From: Enterobacteriaceae bacterium UBA2655 | Lineage (GTDB): Bacteria > Pseudomonadota > Gammaproteobacteria > Enterobacterales > Enterobacteriaceae | NCBI GenBank assembly: GCA_002359495.1 | Contig: DENB01000097.1 | Location: 11,394 to 75,393, forward strand | Direction: 5' to 3' | DNA: 64,000 nucleotides | Shown here: piece by piece, positions 11,313 to 20,859 of the stretch | Numbering within the stretch: position 1 is the stretch's first letter | How the letters are laid out: each line of letters opens with the position of its first letter | The notes under the pieces: generated by a model | Told to the model about the DNA's origin: nothing | Seen by the model: the letters and a program-made list of their open reading frames with translations, nothing else | Database searches by the model: none | Made by a program: the position numbers and the translations under genes

Positions 11313-12491
11313 TTAACGCTTTACCCAGCCGAGCGTGCGCTCGGCCAGTTGATTTCGCAGCCACGGCTGATTGTCCATCGCCATCAGCCCAAGATTTCTT
11401 CCCACCACCAGCGGGGCGTAACGGTTGGCGAACAGCCGTACCAGGCCGTCGGTGACGCCGATCGTCGCCTCGCGATCCGGCTCACGCCGCTGACGGTAAT
11501 GTTGCAACACGCCGAAACTGCCGACGTCCTGCTGATGCCGGTGCGCGGCGGCCAGGGTTTCCGCCAGCGACATCACGTCGCGCAGACCCAAGTTGAAACC
11601 CTGCCCAGCGATAGGATGCAGCGTCTGCGCCGCATTGCCTACCAGCGCCAGCCGGTGTGAAACCGTGGAGGTCGCCACCTGCAGTGCCAGCGGATAGCAG
11701 TCGCGCTGGCCGGCTTGGGTAAATTTGCCCAGCCGCCAGCCAAAAGCGCGCTGCAGCTGCGTCAGAAATTCCGCATCGCTCCAGCTTTGTACAGTTTCGC
11801 GCGCCGACAGCGGATGGCTCCAGACCAACGACAGGCGCCCTTCGGACATCGGCAGCAGCGCCAGCGGACCGTGCTCGGTGAAGCGCTCGAAGGCGCGTCC
11901 CTGATGCGGCAGCTGCGTGGTAACGTTGGCGATCAGCGCTAACTGCTGATAATCGTCGCGCCGCCACTGAATGCCGCAGGAGGCGGCCAGCGGCGAACGC
12001 GAGCCGTCGGCCGCCACCAGCAGCGCGCCGCTAAGCTGTTCGCCGCTATCCAGCGTGACCTGCACGCTTTCCTGCTGGCGCGATACCGACACGACGCTGG
12101 CGGGACAGCGCAGCGAGACGCCTGGCGCGCGCTCCAGCCGGGTAAACAGGCGCTGCCCGACATCGAACAGTTCCACGACGTTGCCCAGCGCGCTGAGTCC
12201 ATACTCCTGCGCCTGCATTGAGACAAAACCGGCGTGGCCGCGGTCGCTGACGTGAATATCAATAATCGGCGTGGCGCAGCTTTCCAGCGTGCGCCAGAGA
12301 TCGATCGCCGCAAGCTGTTGACAGGTACCCGCCGCCAGCGCAATGGCGCGGCTGTCGTAGCCCGGATGAGCGCGGCTGTCCGGTTCTCTGCTCTCAATCA
12401 GCGTGACCGGCAATTTTCCCTGCGTCAGGTGAGAGATCGCCAGCGCCAGGGTTGCGCCAGCCATGCCGCCGCCGGCAATGATAATACTCAT
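11313..12491 (-). CDS. ubiH: 2-octaprenyl-6-methoxyphenol hydroxylase UbiH
   Basis: FAD monooxygenase hydroxylating C1 of 2-octaprenyl-6-methoxyphenol in ubiquinone synthesis. Motifs are the N-terminal G-G-G-M-A-G-A-T, A-D-G-S-R-S near residue 166, and G-N-A-A-Q-T-L-H-P-I-A-G-Q-G near residue 285. The G-N instead of G-D and Q instead of H in this motif are normal for UbiH and separate it from UbiI. Its ATG overlaps the pepP stop (ATGA), indicating translational coupling. Length is 392 residues, as in E. coli. Confidence 0.95.
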   Translation of the reverse strand: MSIIIAGGGMAGATLALAISHLTQGKLPVTLIESREPDSRAHPGYDSRAIALAAGTCQQLAAIDLWRTLESCATPIIDIHVSDRGHAGFVSMQAQEYGLSALGNVVELFDVGQRLFTRLERAPGVSLRCPASVVSVSRQQESVQVTLDSGEQLSGALLVAADGSRSPLAASCGIQWRRDDYQQLALIANVTTQLPHQGRAFERFTEHGPLALLPMSEGRLSLVWSHPLSARETVQSWSDAEFLTQLQRAFGWRLGKFTQAGQRDCYPLALQVATSTVSHRLALVGNAAQTLHPIAGQGFNLGLRDVMSLAETLAAAHRHQQDVGSFGVLQHYRQRREPDREATIGVTDGLVRLFANRYAPLVVGRNLGLMAMDNQPWLRNQLAERTLGWVKR

Positions 12492-13810
12492 AGGTTTCGC
12501 GCCGCCGCCATCAGGGTTTCAATCGCCTCGGCATCCTTAACGACGCTGTCGGTAAGGTTCTCGTTGCCGGTTTCGGTGATCAAAATGTCATCTTCGATAC
12601 GGATGCCGATGCCGCGATATTGCGCCGGCACGTCGGCATCCGGCGCAATATAGAGTCCAGGCTCGATAGTCAGCACCATGCCTGGCTCCAGAATGCGGTC
12701 GCGGCTCGGGGTGCCGTAGTTGCCGACGTCATGTACATCCAGCCCCAGCCAGTGTCCCAACCCGTGCATGTAGAACTGGCGATGGGCGTCCTCGGCGATC
12801 AGCGTATCCACCTCGCCCTGCAGGATGCCCAGCTCGACCAGCCCGCTGACCATAATGCGCACCACTTCATCGTTTACGCTGCGAATGCTGATACCGGGCC
12901 GAAACAGGGCTAGCGCTTTGTAGAGCGATGCCAGCACGATGTCGTAGATCGCGCGCTGCGCCGGGCTGAATTTGCCGTTGACCGGAAAGGTGCGGGTAAT
13001 GTCGCCCGCGTAGCCATGGAACTCGCAGCCGGCGTCAATCAGGACCAGATCGCCGTCGCGCAGCTCGCTTTCGTTTTCGGTGTAGTGCAGGATGCAGGCG
13101 TTTTCACCCGATCCGACAATGGTGTTATAGGAAGGAAAGCGCGCGCCGTGCCGGTTAAATTCGTGGTGAATTTCCCCTTCCAGATGATATTCGAACAGAC
13201 CCGGTCGGCAGGCTTCCATCGCCCGGGTATGCGCCAGCGCGCTGATCTGCCCGGCGCGGCGCAGAATGTCGATCTCTTCCGGCCCTTTGAGCAGGCGCAT
13301 CTCATGCACCCAGGGCCGCCAGTCGGTCAGGGTCGCAGGCGCGCTCAGGTTCTGACGGAAGCCGCGACGCAGCTTATCCAGCGCGCCGAACACCAATTCG
13401 TCCGCGTCGCTGAACAGACCCTGCGCGTGATAGACCACGTCCAGGCCATTAAGCAGCTGGTAAAGCTGCTCGTTGATATCATCCCAGGGCAAGGCGCGAT
13501 CGACGCCCAGCTTCGCCGGCGCCGCCTCCTGGCCCAGACGGCGGCCGAACCAGATTTCCGCCGTGAGATCGCGCACGCGATTGAACAGCACGCTGTGGTT
13601 ATGGTTCTCATCGCTTTTTATCAGCACCAGCAGCGCCTGCGGCTCGTTAAAGCCGGTGAAATACCAGAAATCGCTGTTCTGACGAAAGGGGTATTCGCTG
13701 TCGTTGCTGCGCGTCGCTTCCGGGGCGGCGAAGATCAACGCCGCGCTGCCAGGAGCCATACGCGACAGCAGCGTCTGACGACGCTGCTGAAAAGTCTCCA
13801 GAGTAATCAT
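12488..13810 (-). CDS. pepP: Xaa-Pro aminopeptidase P
   Basis: Manganese-dependent exopeptidase removing N-terminal residues that precede proline. The start at 13810 gives 440 residues. An in-frame GTG at 13819 overlaps the AGGGAG ribosome-binding sequence, so ATG 13810, 8 bases after it, is preferred. The N-terminal half contains E-Y-P-F-R-Q-N-S-D-F-W-Y-F-T-G-F. The C-terminal pita-bread fold shows all five metal ligands: Asp in I-D-A-G-C-E and A-G-D-I-T-R, His in H-G-L-G-H-W-L-G, Glu in I-E-P-G-L-Y, and Glu in R-I-E-D-D. It lies between ygfB (63 bases upstream) and ubiH (4-base overlap), as in E. coli. Confidence 0.96.
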   Translation of the reverse strand: MITLETFQQRRQTLLSRMAPGSAALIFAAPEATRSNDSEYPFRQNSDFWYFTGFNEPQALLVLIKSDENHNHSVLFNRVRDLTAEIWFGRRLGQEAAPAKLGVDRALPWDDINEQLYQLLNGLDVVYHAQGLFSDADELVFGALDKLRRGFRQNLSAPATLTDWRPWVHEMRLLKGPEEIDILRRAGQISALAHTRAMEACRPGLFEYHLEGEIHHEFNRHGARFPSYNTIVGSGENACILHYTENESELRDGDLVLIDAGCEFHGYAGDITRTFPVNGKFSPAQRAIYDIVLASLYKALALFRPGISIRSVNDEVVRIMVSGLVELGILQGEVDTLIAEDAHRQFYMHGLGHWLGLDVHDVGNYGTPSRDRILEPGMVLTIEPGLYIAPDADVPAQYRGIGIRIEDDILITETGNENLTDSVVKDAEAIETLMAAARNL

Positions 13811-13873
13811 ATTCTGCACTCCCTGTTAAACGGACACGCCGGTGCCCCTGAGATGATTCGCGTTATCTAAACC

Positions 13874-14452
13874 TTAGTGTAACGTGGGTTTGCTGACTTC
13901 GGGCGCGGTCGTTGGCGGATGATTGAAGGTGTCGTGGCATAACAGCGCCGCCACGCGCACATATTCGATAACCTCTTCCAGCGACTGCTCCAGCTCTTCC
14001 TGGTCTTCATCTTCGTCGTAACCCAGCTGGGCGATGGTGCGCAGATCGTCGATCGCTTCGCCGGTCTCCCCGGTGACTTTATCAAGCTTCGGCTGCGTGA
14101 CGCCCAGACCAAGCAGAAAATGGTTTACCCAGCCAGCCAGCGCATCGGCGCGATCGAACACGGTGATTTCGTCGTCGTCCGGCAGCATCAGCTGAAACAG
14201 ATAGCCTTCATCTTCAAGCGTCGTGGTGACGCTGTCATGCAACGCCTGAAGAGGCTGCGACAGGCTTTGCGAAAACGCCAGCCCTTCATTGGTGAGATCG
14301 TATACCAGCTTTTTCCAGCTCTGATCCTGATTGCCGCCGCAAATAATGCCGCTAAGCAGGCCATGCATCTCCGCCGGCGTCATTCCTACGCCCTGTCGGG
14401 AGAGCGCTGACGCCAGCGCGTGGTAGTCCGGAATTGCGTTCTGTAAAGACAT
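13874..14452 (-). CDS. ygfB: YgfB (YecA/UPF0149 family) protein
   Basis: Protein of unknown molecular function in most enterobacteria. A Pseudomonas homologue has been implicated in repressing a regulator that affects ampD expression and beta-lactam resistance. The 192-residue product begins M-S-L-Q-N at 14452; an ATG two codons earlier is less likely because E. coli YgfB starts M-S-I-Q-N. The signature [18 protein letters not shown] is near residues 100-120, then an acidic [10 protein letters not shown] stretch and the C-terminal P-E-V-x-K-P-T-L-H. It is first of the ygfB-pepP-ubiH-ubiI group and divergent from zapA. Confidence 0.93.
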   Translation of the reverse strand: MSLQNAIPDYHALASALSRQGVGMTPAEMHGLLSGIICGGNQDQSWKKLVYDLTNEGLAFSQSLSQPLQALHDSVTTTLEDEGYLFQLMLPDDDEITVFDRADALAGWVNHFLLGLGVTQPKLDKVTGETGEAIDDLRTIAQLGYDEDEDQEELEQSLEEVIEYVRVAALLCHDTFNHPPTTAPEVSKPTLH

Positions 14453-14622
14453 AAGCATTCATCATCGTTGGCAGAATAAGTTCATGTTATGCTACCACCA
14501 GGTGCCTCAAGGTTTCCAGAAAAGGGGTTGTAAGTTATTTCGCGGGTCTATATAGTGCCCACCCTCCCAAGTCTTTGACGGCTAAGGGAGATGCGGGCAA
14601 AGGATAAAGTCAGGAAGGTGGC

Positions 14623-14952
14623 ATGTCTGCACAACCGGTAGATATTCAAATTTTTGGTCGTTCATTGAGAGTGAATTGTCCGCCTGAACAGCAAGATGCG
14701 CTGAATTCGGCAGCTGAGGACCTCAATCAACGGTTGCAAGATTTAAAAGTTCGCACTAGAGTCACAAATACAGAGCAACTGGTGTTCATCGCCGCGTTAA
14801 ACATCTGCCACGAGCTGGCGCAAGAGAAAGTGAAAACGCGCGATTACGCTGCTAATATGGAACAACGTATCCGTGTTCTGCAGCAGACCATCGAACAGGC
14901 TTTAGTTGAGCAAGGCCGCATAACTGAACGCCAGGGTGCAAAATTTGAATAA
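14623..14952 (+). CDS. zapA: cell division protein ZapA
   Basis: Cytoplasmic Z-ring accessory protein that binds and bundles FtsZ filaments and recruits ZapB. The 109-residue product has the N-terminal ZapA head ([13 protein letters not shown]) and a C-terminal coiled coil from about residue 60 rich in Glu, Gln and Lys. A Shine-Dalgarno GGAAGG lies just before the ATG. It precedes the 6S RNA gene by 38 bases and diverges from ygfB across a 170-base promoter region, an arrangement conserved in gamma-proteobacteria. Confidence 0.96.
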   Translation: MSAQPVDIQIFGRSLRVNCPPEQQDALNSAAEDLNQRLQDLKVRTRVTNTEQLVFIAALNICHELAQEKVKTRDYAANMEQRIRVLQQTIEQALVEQGRITERQGAKFE

Positions 14953-14990
14953 CGCTTTATGGTCGCTGTGATAGAGTGACGGTGAAGTAA

Positions 14991-15176
14991 ATTTTCTCTG
15001 AGGTGTTTGCCAGTGGGCCAGTCCCCTGAGCCGATATTTCAAAAAAACAGAGTGTGGCGCTCCGTTACCTGTGAGCATGCTCGGTCCGTCCGAGAAGCCT
15101 GATGGTAGCGACGGCACATTCACCTTGAACCAAGGGTTCAAGGGTTACAGCCTACGGCGGCATCTCGGAGATCTCC
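14991..15176 (+). ncRNA. ssrS: 6S RNA
   Basis: About 186-nucleotide regulatory RNA that mimics an open promoter and sequesters sigma-70 RNA polymerase in stationary phase. It begins ATTTTCTCTGAGG and ends CATCTCGGAGATCTCC, so the ends pair to form the closing stem. Conserved blocks are recognisable: GGGCCAGTCCCCTGAGCC near the 5' end, GAGCATGCTCGGTCCGTCC in the middle, and the ACCTTGAACCAAGGGTTCAA hairpin towards the 3' end. It sits between zapA and fau, its usual location, and is probably processed from a transcript continuing into fau. End points are assigned by resemblance to E. coli and may be off by one or two bases. Confidence 0.95.
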
Positions 15177-15248
15177 CCTTTCGTTTGTTGTTCCCATTGT
15201 CTCGCATGATATAGTCCCTGCTCTCAGCAGGTTCTTTACGGGGACGTC

Positions 15249-15839
15249 ATGACTCATCCTTCTTTTCTCGATCGACAGGACATTCGTCAGCACGTGCGCC
15301 ATCTGCGTCGTGGTCTTAGTCCTGAGCAGCAGGAGCAGGCGGCCGATCTGCTGGCCGAACATGCGATCAACTTCGCCCCCGTTGCCGCTGCAGAGAAGAT
15401 CGCCCTGTTTTTGTCGGTGGACGGCGAGCTGAATACCCGCCCGCTGATAGCCAAACTCTGGCAGCAGCAGAAGCAGGTCTATCTGCCGGTGCTTCATCCC
15501 TTCTCGCCCGGCTACCTGCTATTTTTGCGCTATACGCCTGAGACGCCCCTGTTGCCGAACAAATTGCGTATTCCCGAGCCGCCGCTGGATATCCGGCAGA
15601 TGGCGACACTGGATGAACTGGATGTAATGATGGTGCCGCTGGTGGCTTTCGATCGCGAAGGGCAGCGCCTGGGCATGGGCGGCGGATTTTACGACCGGAC
15701 GCTGCAGCGCTGGCAGCAACACGGCTTTTTGCCGGTAGGGCTTGCGCACGATTGCCAACAGGTGGATAAGCTGCCGGTGGCGGAGTGGGACGTGCCGCTG
15801 CCTGCGGTGCTGACGCCGTCAAGGCTGTGGCAGTGGTAG
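15249..15839 (+). CDS. fau: 5-formyltetrahydrofolate cyclo-ligase
   Basis: Converts 5-formyl-THF to 5,10-methenyl-THF using ATP (YgfA). In E. coli it has been linked to persister formation. The 196-residue product contains the family motif G-M-G-G-G-F-Y-D-R near residues 136-144 and the preceding L-D-V-M-M-V-P-L-V-A-F-D segment. An N-terminal helix rich in Arg (R-x-H-V-R-H-L-R-R) fits the ATP-phosphate-binding region. It starts 72 bases after the 6S RNA end and is followed by a terminator shared with serA. Confidence 0.94.
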   Translation: MTHPSFLDRQDIRQHVRHLRRGLSPEQQEQAADLLAEHAINFAPVAAAEKIALFLSVDGELNTRPLIAKLWQQQKQVYLPVLHPFSPGYLLFLRYTPETPLLPNKLRIPEPPLDIRQMATLDELDVMMVPLVAFDREGQRLGMGGGFYDRTLQRWQQHGFLPVGLAHDCQQVDKLPVAEWDVPLPAVLTPSRLWQW

Positions 15840-15846
15840 CAAAGAA

Positions 15847-15875
15847 AAAGGAGGCTTTTGGCCTCCTTTCTGTTT
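15847..15875. terminator. terminator between fau and serA
   Basis: Hairpin AAAGGAGGC-TTTTG-GCCTCCTTT at 15847-15869 with T-rich sequence after it on the + strand and A-rich sequence before it. It can work for both convergent genes. Confidence 0.85.
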
Positions 15876-15886
15876 TCTGAAAGCGA

Positions 15887-17125
15887 TCAGTAGAGCAGAC
15901 GCGCGCGAATGGTGCCGGGAATAGCCTTCATTAGCTGCAGCGCTTTATCCGCCACATCCTGTTCCGCGTCGATATCGATTACCACATAGCCCATATAGGG
16001 AGAGGTTTGCAAGAACTGCGCGGCAATGTTAATGCCCTGCTCGGCGAAAATCTGGTTAATCGCCGTCAGGATGCCCGGACGGTTCTCATGAATATGCAGC
16101 AGACGACTGGCGCTGGCGGCATGCATCGGCAGCGAGACTTCCGGGAAATTAACGGCGGAGAGCGTGGAGCCGTTATCGGAATATTTCACCAGCTTGCCGG
16201 AGACTTCCAGCCCGATATTTTCCTGCGCTTCCTGCGTCGAGCCGCCGATATGCGGCGTCAGGATCACGTTATCGAACTCACAAAGCGGAGAGTTGAACGG
16301 ATCGCTGTTGGTCGCCGGCTCGGTCGGGAAAACGTCGATGGCGGCGCCCGCCAGATGCTTGTTAGCCAGCACGTCGCACAGCGCGGGGATATCTACCACG
16401 GTGCCGCGCGAGGCGTTGATCAGCAGTGAACCCGGTTTCATCAATGCCAGCTCTTCCGCGCCGATCATATCCTGCGTCGAAGGGGTTTCCGGGACGTGCA
16501 GGCTGACCACGTCGCTCATGTTCAGCAGGTCGGAAAGATGACGAACCTGAGTCGCGTTGCCCAGCGGCAGTTTGTTTTCGATATCATAAAAGAAGACGTG
16601 CATACCCAGGCTTTCCGCCAGCACGCCCAGCTGCATGCCGATATGGCCGTAGCCGATGATGCCCAGCTTTTTGCCGCGCGCTTCAAACGAGCCCTGCGCG
16701 TTTTTATTCCAGATGCCGCGGTGGGCTTTGGCGTTCGCTTCCGGGATGCCGCGCAGCATCAGCAGCATCTCGCCAATGACCAGCTCCGCAACGGAACGGG
16801 TGTTGGAGAACGGCGCGTTAAAGACCGGAATGCCGCGCCTGGCCGCCGCGTCCAGCTCGACTTGGTTGGTGCCGATACAGAAACAGCCGACGGCGACCAG
16901 CTTCTCAGCCGCGGCGAAAACCTCTTCGGTAAGATGGGTGCGGGAGCGGATACCGATAAAGTGTGCATCGCGGATCGACGCTTTTAACGCCTCCGTATCG
17001 AGCGCGCCTTTGTGGAATTCGATATTGGTGTAGCCTGCCGCGCGCAGATTATCCAGCGCGCTTTGATGGACACCCTCCACCAGCAGGAACTTAATCTTGT
17101 CTTTTTCCAGTGATACCTTTGCCAT
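15887..17125 (-). CDS. serA: D-3-phosphoglycerate dehydrogenase
   Basis: First enzyme of serine biosynthesis, oxidising 3-phosphoglycerate with NAD. The 412-residue product has the Rossmann motif G-Y-G-H-I-G near residue 160, the R-S-R-T-H-L-T substrate segment near residue 60, and the catalytic His in T-P-H-I-G-G-S-T near residue 293. A C-terminal ACT domain (from about residue 340, H-x-N-R-P-G-I-L) binds serine for feedback inhibition. The 279 bases upstream, before rpiA, hold its promoter; in E. coli Lrp, ArgP and CRP act there. No clear operator could be named here. Confidence 0.97.
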   Translation of the reverse strand: MAKVSLEKDKIKFLLVEGVHQSALDNLRAAGYTNIEFHKGALDTEALKASIRDAHFIGIRSRTHLTEEVFAAAEKLVAVGCFCIGTNQVELDAAARRGIPVFNAPFSNTRSVAELVIGEMLLMLRGIPEANAKAHRGIWNKNAQGSFEARGKKLGIIGYGHIGMQLGVLAESLGMHVFFYDIENKLPLGNATQVRHLSDLLNMSDVVSLHVPETPSTQDMIGAEELALMKPGSLLINASRGTVVDIPALCDVLANKHLAGAAIDVFPTEPATNSDPFNSPLCEFDNVILTPHIGGSTQEAQENIGLEVSGKLVKYSDNGSTLSAVNFPEVSLPMHAASASRLLHIHENRPGILTAINQIFAEQGINIAAQFLQTSPYMGYVVIDIDAEQDVADKALQLMKAIPGTIRARLLY

Positions 17126-17404
17126 TTCCCGACCCTATTCAGAATTCAATGAGGACTGTCATAAGTCAGCCTTCTGTCAAAATATCAAAAATTACGCGCG
17201 CAGCAATACAAACGATTGCTTTCCTGTCAGCATGGGCCTGCGGCCTGACTGCGCAAAGCCATATAAAATAGGGTGTTGCCTGATGTGAAAAGGACGATCC
17301 GCAGGCAGATATCAGATTTGTGACATAAGTCACCAAATTTAACGCCGCAAAGAAAAGATGTTTTGCGCAGGGAAAAAACTGGCGTCGTTAAGACGCCGGA
17401 CAGA

Positions 17405-18064
17405 TCATTTTTCGATGGTTTTTACCCCGTCGGCGGTGCCGATCAGCGCGATATCGGCGCCGCGCGCCGCAAAAAGCCCCACGGTAACCACGCCGGGCAA
17501 GGCGTTTATAGTGTTTTCCAGCGCGACAGGATTAAGAATGCGCAGATTATGCACGTCGAGAATAATGTTACCGTTATCCGTCACCACATGCTGGCGATAC
17601 TCCGGCAGACCGCCGAGCTTGACCAGTTCGCGCGCCACGTAAGCGCGCGCCATGGGAATGACCTCGACGGGGAGCGGGAAACGCCCCAGCACATCCACCT
17701 CTTTAGTGGCGTCCGCAATACAGATAAACTTATCCGCGACGGCCGCGACGATCTTTTCACGCGTTAGCGCGGCGCCGCCGCCTTTGATCATCTGCATCTG
17801 CGGATTAATCTCGTCAGCGCCGTCGACATACAGGGCCAGCCTGTCGATTTCGTTGAGATCGAACACCGGAATGCCGAGGCTTTTCAGCTTCAGCGTCGAG
17901 GCTTCGGAGCTGGAAACCGCCCCTTCTATCTGCTGTTTTATCGTGCCGAGCGCATCGATAAAATGCGCGGCGGTAGAGCCGGTGCCAACGCCGACCACGG
18001 TGCCCGGCCGCACATATTTCAGTGCGGCCCAGCCAACGGCTTTTTTCAGTTCATCTTGGGTCAT
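17405..18064 (-). CDS. rpiA: ribose-5-phosphate isomerase A
   Basis: Interconverts ribose 5-phosphate and ribulose 5-phosphate in the non-oxidative pentose phosphate pathway. The start at 18064 (M-T-Q-D-E-L-K-K) gives 219 residues, identical to the E. coli length; a 20-codon upstream extension is not conserved in type. Motifs are G-T-G-S-T-A near residue 28, D-G-A-D-E-I near residue 81, the active-site [11 protein letters not shown] near residue 94, and T-D-N-G-N near residue 165. It is divergent from argP, as in E. coli. Confidence 0.96.
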   Translation of the reverse strand: MTQDELKKAVGWAALKYVRPGTVVGVGTGSTAAHFIDALGTIKQQIEGAVSSSEASTLKLKSLGIPVFDLNEIDRLALYVDGADEINPQMQMIKGGGAALTREKIVAAVADKFICIADATKEVDVLGRFPLPVEVIPMARAYVARELVKLGGLPEYRQHVVTDNGNIILDVHNLRILNPVALENTINALPGVVTVGLFAARGADIALIGTADGVKTIEK

Positions 18065-18262
18065 GGTATGTTTACAACCTGTGCTGCGACGGAATGCGCG
18101 TAGTATAAAGCAAGGCTTCGGCAAAAAGCGCGTGCGTTAAATGCGGATTCGCCGCTTTGGAAGCCAGCCCACAAAAACAAACGCAACGCTGCACGTCCCG
18201 TTATGCGGTACGCCAGGCAACTAAAGAGACCCGGCATACCCATCCTGAAGGAGAAAAAAATA

Positions 18263-19168
18263 ATGAAACGCCCGGATTATCGAACGCTTCAGGCACTGGA
18301 TGCTGTGATCCGCGAGCGCGGCTTTGAGCGCGCTGCGCAAAAGCTCTGTATCACGCAGTCTGCGGTGTCGCAGCGTATTAAGCAGCTGGAGAATCTGTTC
18401 GGCCAGCCGCTGCTGGTGCGCACCGTGCCGCCGCGTCCCACCGAACAGGGGCAGAAGCTGTTGGCGTTGCTGCATCAGGTAGAGCTGCTGGAAGAGGAGT
18501 GGCTGGGGGATGAAATCAGCGGGACGACGCCGCTGCTACTGTCGCTGGCGGTCAACGCCGACAGCCTCGCCACTTGGCTGCTTCCCGCGCTGAAAGAGGT
18601 GCTGAGCGACTCGCCGGTACGCCTGAACCTGCAGGTGGAAGACGAAACGCGCACGCAGGAGCGTCTGCGTCGGGGCGAAGTGGTAGGCGCCGTAAGTATT
18701 CAACCGCAGCCGCTGCCGAGCTGCCTGGTGGATCAGCTGGGGGCGCTGGACTACCTGTTTGTCGCCTCGCGCGAATTCGCCGAGCGCTATTTTCCCAACG
18801 GCGTCACGCGTTCAGCCCTGTTAAAAGCGCCGGCCGTCGCCTTCGATCATCTTGACGATATGCATCAGGCGTTTTTACAGCAGAACTTCGACCTATCGCC
18901 CGGCAGCGTTCCCTGCCATATCGTGAACTCGTCGGAAGCCTTCGTACAGCTGGCTCGTCAGGGATCGACCTGCTGTATGATCCCGCATCTGCAGATTGAG
19001 CGCGAACTGGCGAGCGGCGAGCTGATTGACCTTACGCCCGGCCTGTATCAGCGCCGTATGCTCTACTGGCACCGCTTCGCGCCGGAGAGCCGGTTGATGC
19101 GGCGCGTCACCGACGCGCTGCTGGCGCACGGCCATCGCGTGCTGCGCCAGGATACGCTGGCGGCCTGA
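18263..19168 (+). CDS. argP: LysR-family regulator ArgP (IciA)
   Basis: Transcription factor that senses lysine and arginine and activates argO plus several lysine-sensitive promoters. The 301-residue protein begins M-K-R-P-D-Y-R-T-L at 18263, preceded by GAAGGAG. Residues 1-65 form the winged helix-turn-helix ([20 protein letters not shown]). The rest is the periplasmic-binding-like effector domain, with [12 protein letters not shown] near residue 220 as in E. coli. Its target argO lies 0.9 kb downstream on the opposite strand. Confidence 0.95.
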   Translation: MKRPDYRTLQALDAVIRERGFERAAQKLCITQSAVSQRIKQLENLFGQPLLVRTVPPRPTEQGQKLLALLHQVELLEEEWLGDEISGTTPLLLSLAVNADSLATWLLPALKEVLSDSPVRLNLQVEDETRTQERLRRGEVVGAVSIQPQPLPSCLVDQLGALDYLFVASREFAERYFPNGVTRSALLKAPAVAFDHLDDMHQAFLQQNFDLSPGSVPCHIVNSSEAFVQLARQGSTCCMIPHLQIERELASGELIDLTPGLYQRRMLYWHRFAPESRLMRRVTDALLAHGHRVLRQDTLAA

Positions 19169-19184
19169 GGAAATCAGCGAGGGA

Positions 19185-19212
19185 AAAACGGGGCGCCGAT
19201 GCGCCCCGTTTT
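19185..19212. terminator. bidirectional terminator, argP/yggE
   Basis: Perfect 12-base stem AAAACGGGGCGC with a CGAT loop. T residues follow on + and A residues precede it, between two convergent genes. Confidence 0.92.
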
Positions 19213-19214
19213 CA

Positions 19215-19940
19215 TTATGGCGTGTTGGGTTTGATTTCAAACACCACATCCACCTGATCGTCAAAGTGAATGCTTTGCTGCTCGTAAGTCTGCTGAGCGG
19301 TGGTGTCTGCCGACGCGGAAGCTGCTTTGTACATGCGCGCCATCGGCATCGGCTGGTAGTTGGCGACATGGTAGCGAATGCTGTAGACCTGCCCCAGTTT
19401 GGCGTTAAATCCTTCCGCCAGCGCGGTCGCCTGCTTGGTGGCGTTATCTATCGCCGCTTTGCGCGCCTGATCCTTAAAGCTGTCTGGATTCGTCACGCCC
19501 AGCTCCACGGCGCGAATTTCATTCAGGCCGGATTTCAGCGCGCCATCCAGCAGTTCGTTGAGCTTATCCAGCTGACGCAGCGTCACCTGAACCTGACGTA
19601 CCGCGCGGTAGCCTTTCAGTACCGACTTGCCCTCTTTGGTATAGTCATATTCCGGCTGGGTGCTCAGGTTCGCCGCATCGATATCTTTCTTCTCAATGCC
19701 GTTTTTCTGCAGAAAATCAAAGTACTGCGCAACGCGATCGTCCGCCTGTTTTTTCGCGTCCGCCGCCTCTTTTGACGAGACGTTGACCATAATCGACAAC
19801 GTGGCGATATCGGGACGCGCATCTACCGTCGCCTGACCGGAGGTGACGACGTGCGGGCCGTTAGGCACTTCTTCCGCCTGCGCGGCGTAAGAGAGCGCGC
19901 CCATACTCATTATTGCGGTCAGAGCCAGCTTTTTCATCAT
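19215..19940 (-). CDS. yggE: YggE, periplasmic SIMPL-domain oxidative-stress protein
   Basis: SIMPL-domain (DUF541) protein. In E. coli its overexpression lowers oxidative stress, but the biochemical role is unknown. The 241-residue precursor has a signal peptide (M-M-K-K then a hydrophobic stretch, A-Q-A | E-E cleavage near residue 22). The mature domain contains V-T-S-G-Q-A-T-V-D-A-R-P-D-I-A near residue 35 and A-I-D-N-A-T-K-Q-A-T-A-L-A near residue 165. It is monocistronic: argP lies convergent on one side, and 152 bases separate it from argO on the other. Confidence 0.93.
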   Translation of the reverse strand: MMKKLALTAIMSMGALSYAAQAEEVPNGPHVVTSGQATVDARPDIATLSIMVNVSSKEAADAKKQADDRVAQYFDFLQKNGIEKKDIDAANLSTQPEYDYTKEGKSVLKGYRAVRQVQVTLRQLDKLNELLDGALKSGLNEIRAVELGVTNPDSFKDQARKAAIDNATKQATALAEGFNAKLGQVYSIRYHVANYQPMPMARMYKAASASADTTAQQTYEQQSIHFDDQVDVVFEIKPNTP

Positions 19941-20092
19941 GACAAAATCCTCCTTGAGAGTAGTGATTCAGCGGCCGCCACTATGGCGAAACCTGGAACA
20001 GATTGCTATGCGTGTTGCTCTGAGTTTTGATTCTGGCAAAAGTTCGGCCTGTTTGAGTGATTATCAACTGATGGGATCCTCCTTTTTACCCA

Positions 20093-20716
20093 TCAGTGAA
20101 AACCCCGCATCCCTTGCAAGGCTAATTGCACCGCTATAAACCACATCACCATGCCGACCAGCAGATTAATAATACGCTGCGCTTTCGCCGTGCGCAGCAG
20201 CGGCGAGAGCCAGGCGGCAAGCAGCGCCAGCCCAAAGAACCAGATAAAGGAGGCGCTGACGGAGCCCAGCGCGAACCAGCGTCGCGCCTCCGGCGGCATC
20301 TGTCCGCCCAGGCTGCCCAACACTACGAAGGTATCGAGATAAACGTGGGGATTGAGCCAGGTTACCGCCATCATGGTGGCGACAATGCGCCAGCGCCCCT
20401 GCTTCATCGCCTCCGTCGCCGCCACCTCGACGTCAGCGCGAAATGCGGCGCGCAGCGCTCCCCAGCCGTACCAGAGTAGAAAAGCCACGCCAGCCCAGGT
20501 GATGATCGTCAACAGCAGCGGCGATTGATTCAACAGCGCGCTGCCGCCGAAAATACCGCCGCATATCAGCGCGACATCGCTAAGCGTGCAGAGCGAGGCG
20601 GTCATCAGATGATAATGACGTTTTACGCCTTGGTTCATGACAAACGCGTTTTGCGGTCCCAGCGGCAGAATCAGCGCGGCGCCAAGCGCAAGCCCTTGTA
20701 AATAAAAAGATAACAC
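20093..20716 (-). CDS. argO: arginine exporter ArgO (LysE family)
   Basis: Inner-membrane exporter of arginine (and the analogue canavanine), preventing overaccumulation. The 207-residue product has six predicted membrane segments and the LysE signature P-L-G-P-Q-N-A-F-V near residue 20. [10 protein letters not shown] is near residue 118. In E. coli ArgP bound to arginine activates argO; argP is nearby here, and the 143-base upstream region should hold the ArgP site, though none could be read reliably. Confidence 0.94.
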   Translation of the reverse strand: MLSFYLQGLALGAALILPLGPQNAFVMNQGVKRHYHLMTASLCTLSDVALICGGIFGGSALLNQSPLLLTIITWAGVAFLLWYGWGALRAAFRADVEVAATEAMKQGRWRIVATMMAVTWLNPHVYLDTFVVLGSLGGQMPPEARRWFALGSVSASFIWFFGLALLAAWLSPLLRTAKAQRIINLLVGMVMWFIAVQLALQGMRGFH

Positions 20717-20828
20717 GATAAAAGTCCTGAATACGGTGATAGGAAAGGCAGTGTACCCGGCACTGACTATTAGCGGAAATTGAAAAATTTAATCTGGCAT
20801 TAGTAAAGTTGATAATGTCAGGCAATAA

Positions 20829-20853
20829 AAAAGGGCGGTTCGACCGCCCTTTT
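20829..20853. terminator. terminator downstream of mscS
   Basis: Perfect 11-base stem AAAAGGGCGGT with a TCG loop. Seven bases beyond the mscS stop, with a T-run when read on the minus strand. Confidence 0.9.
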
Positions 20854-20859
20854 CTCTTA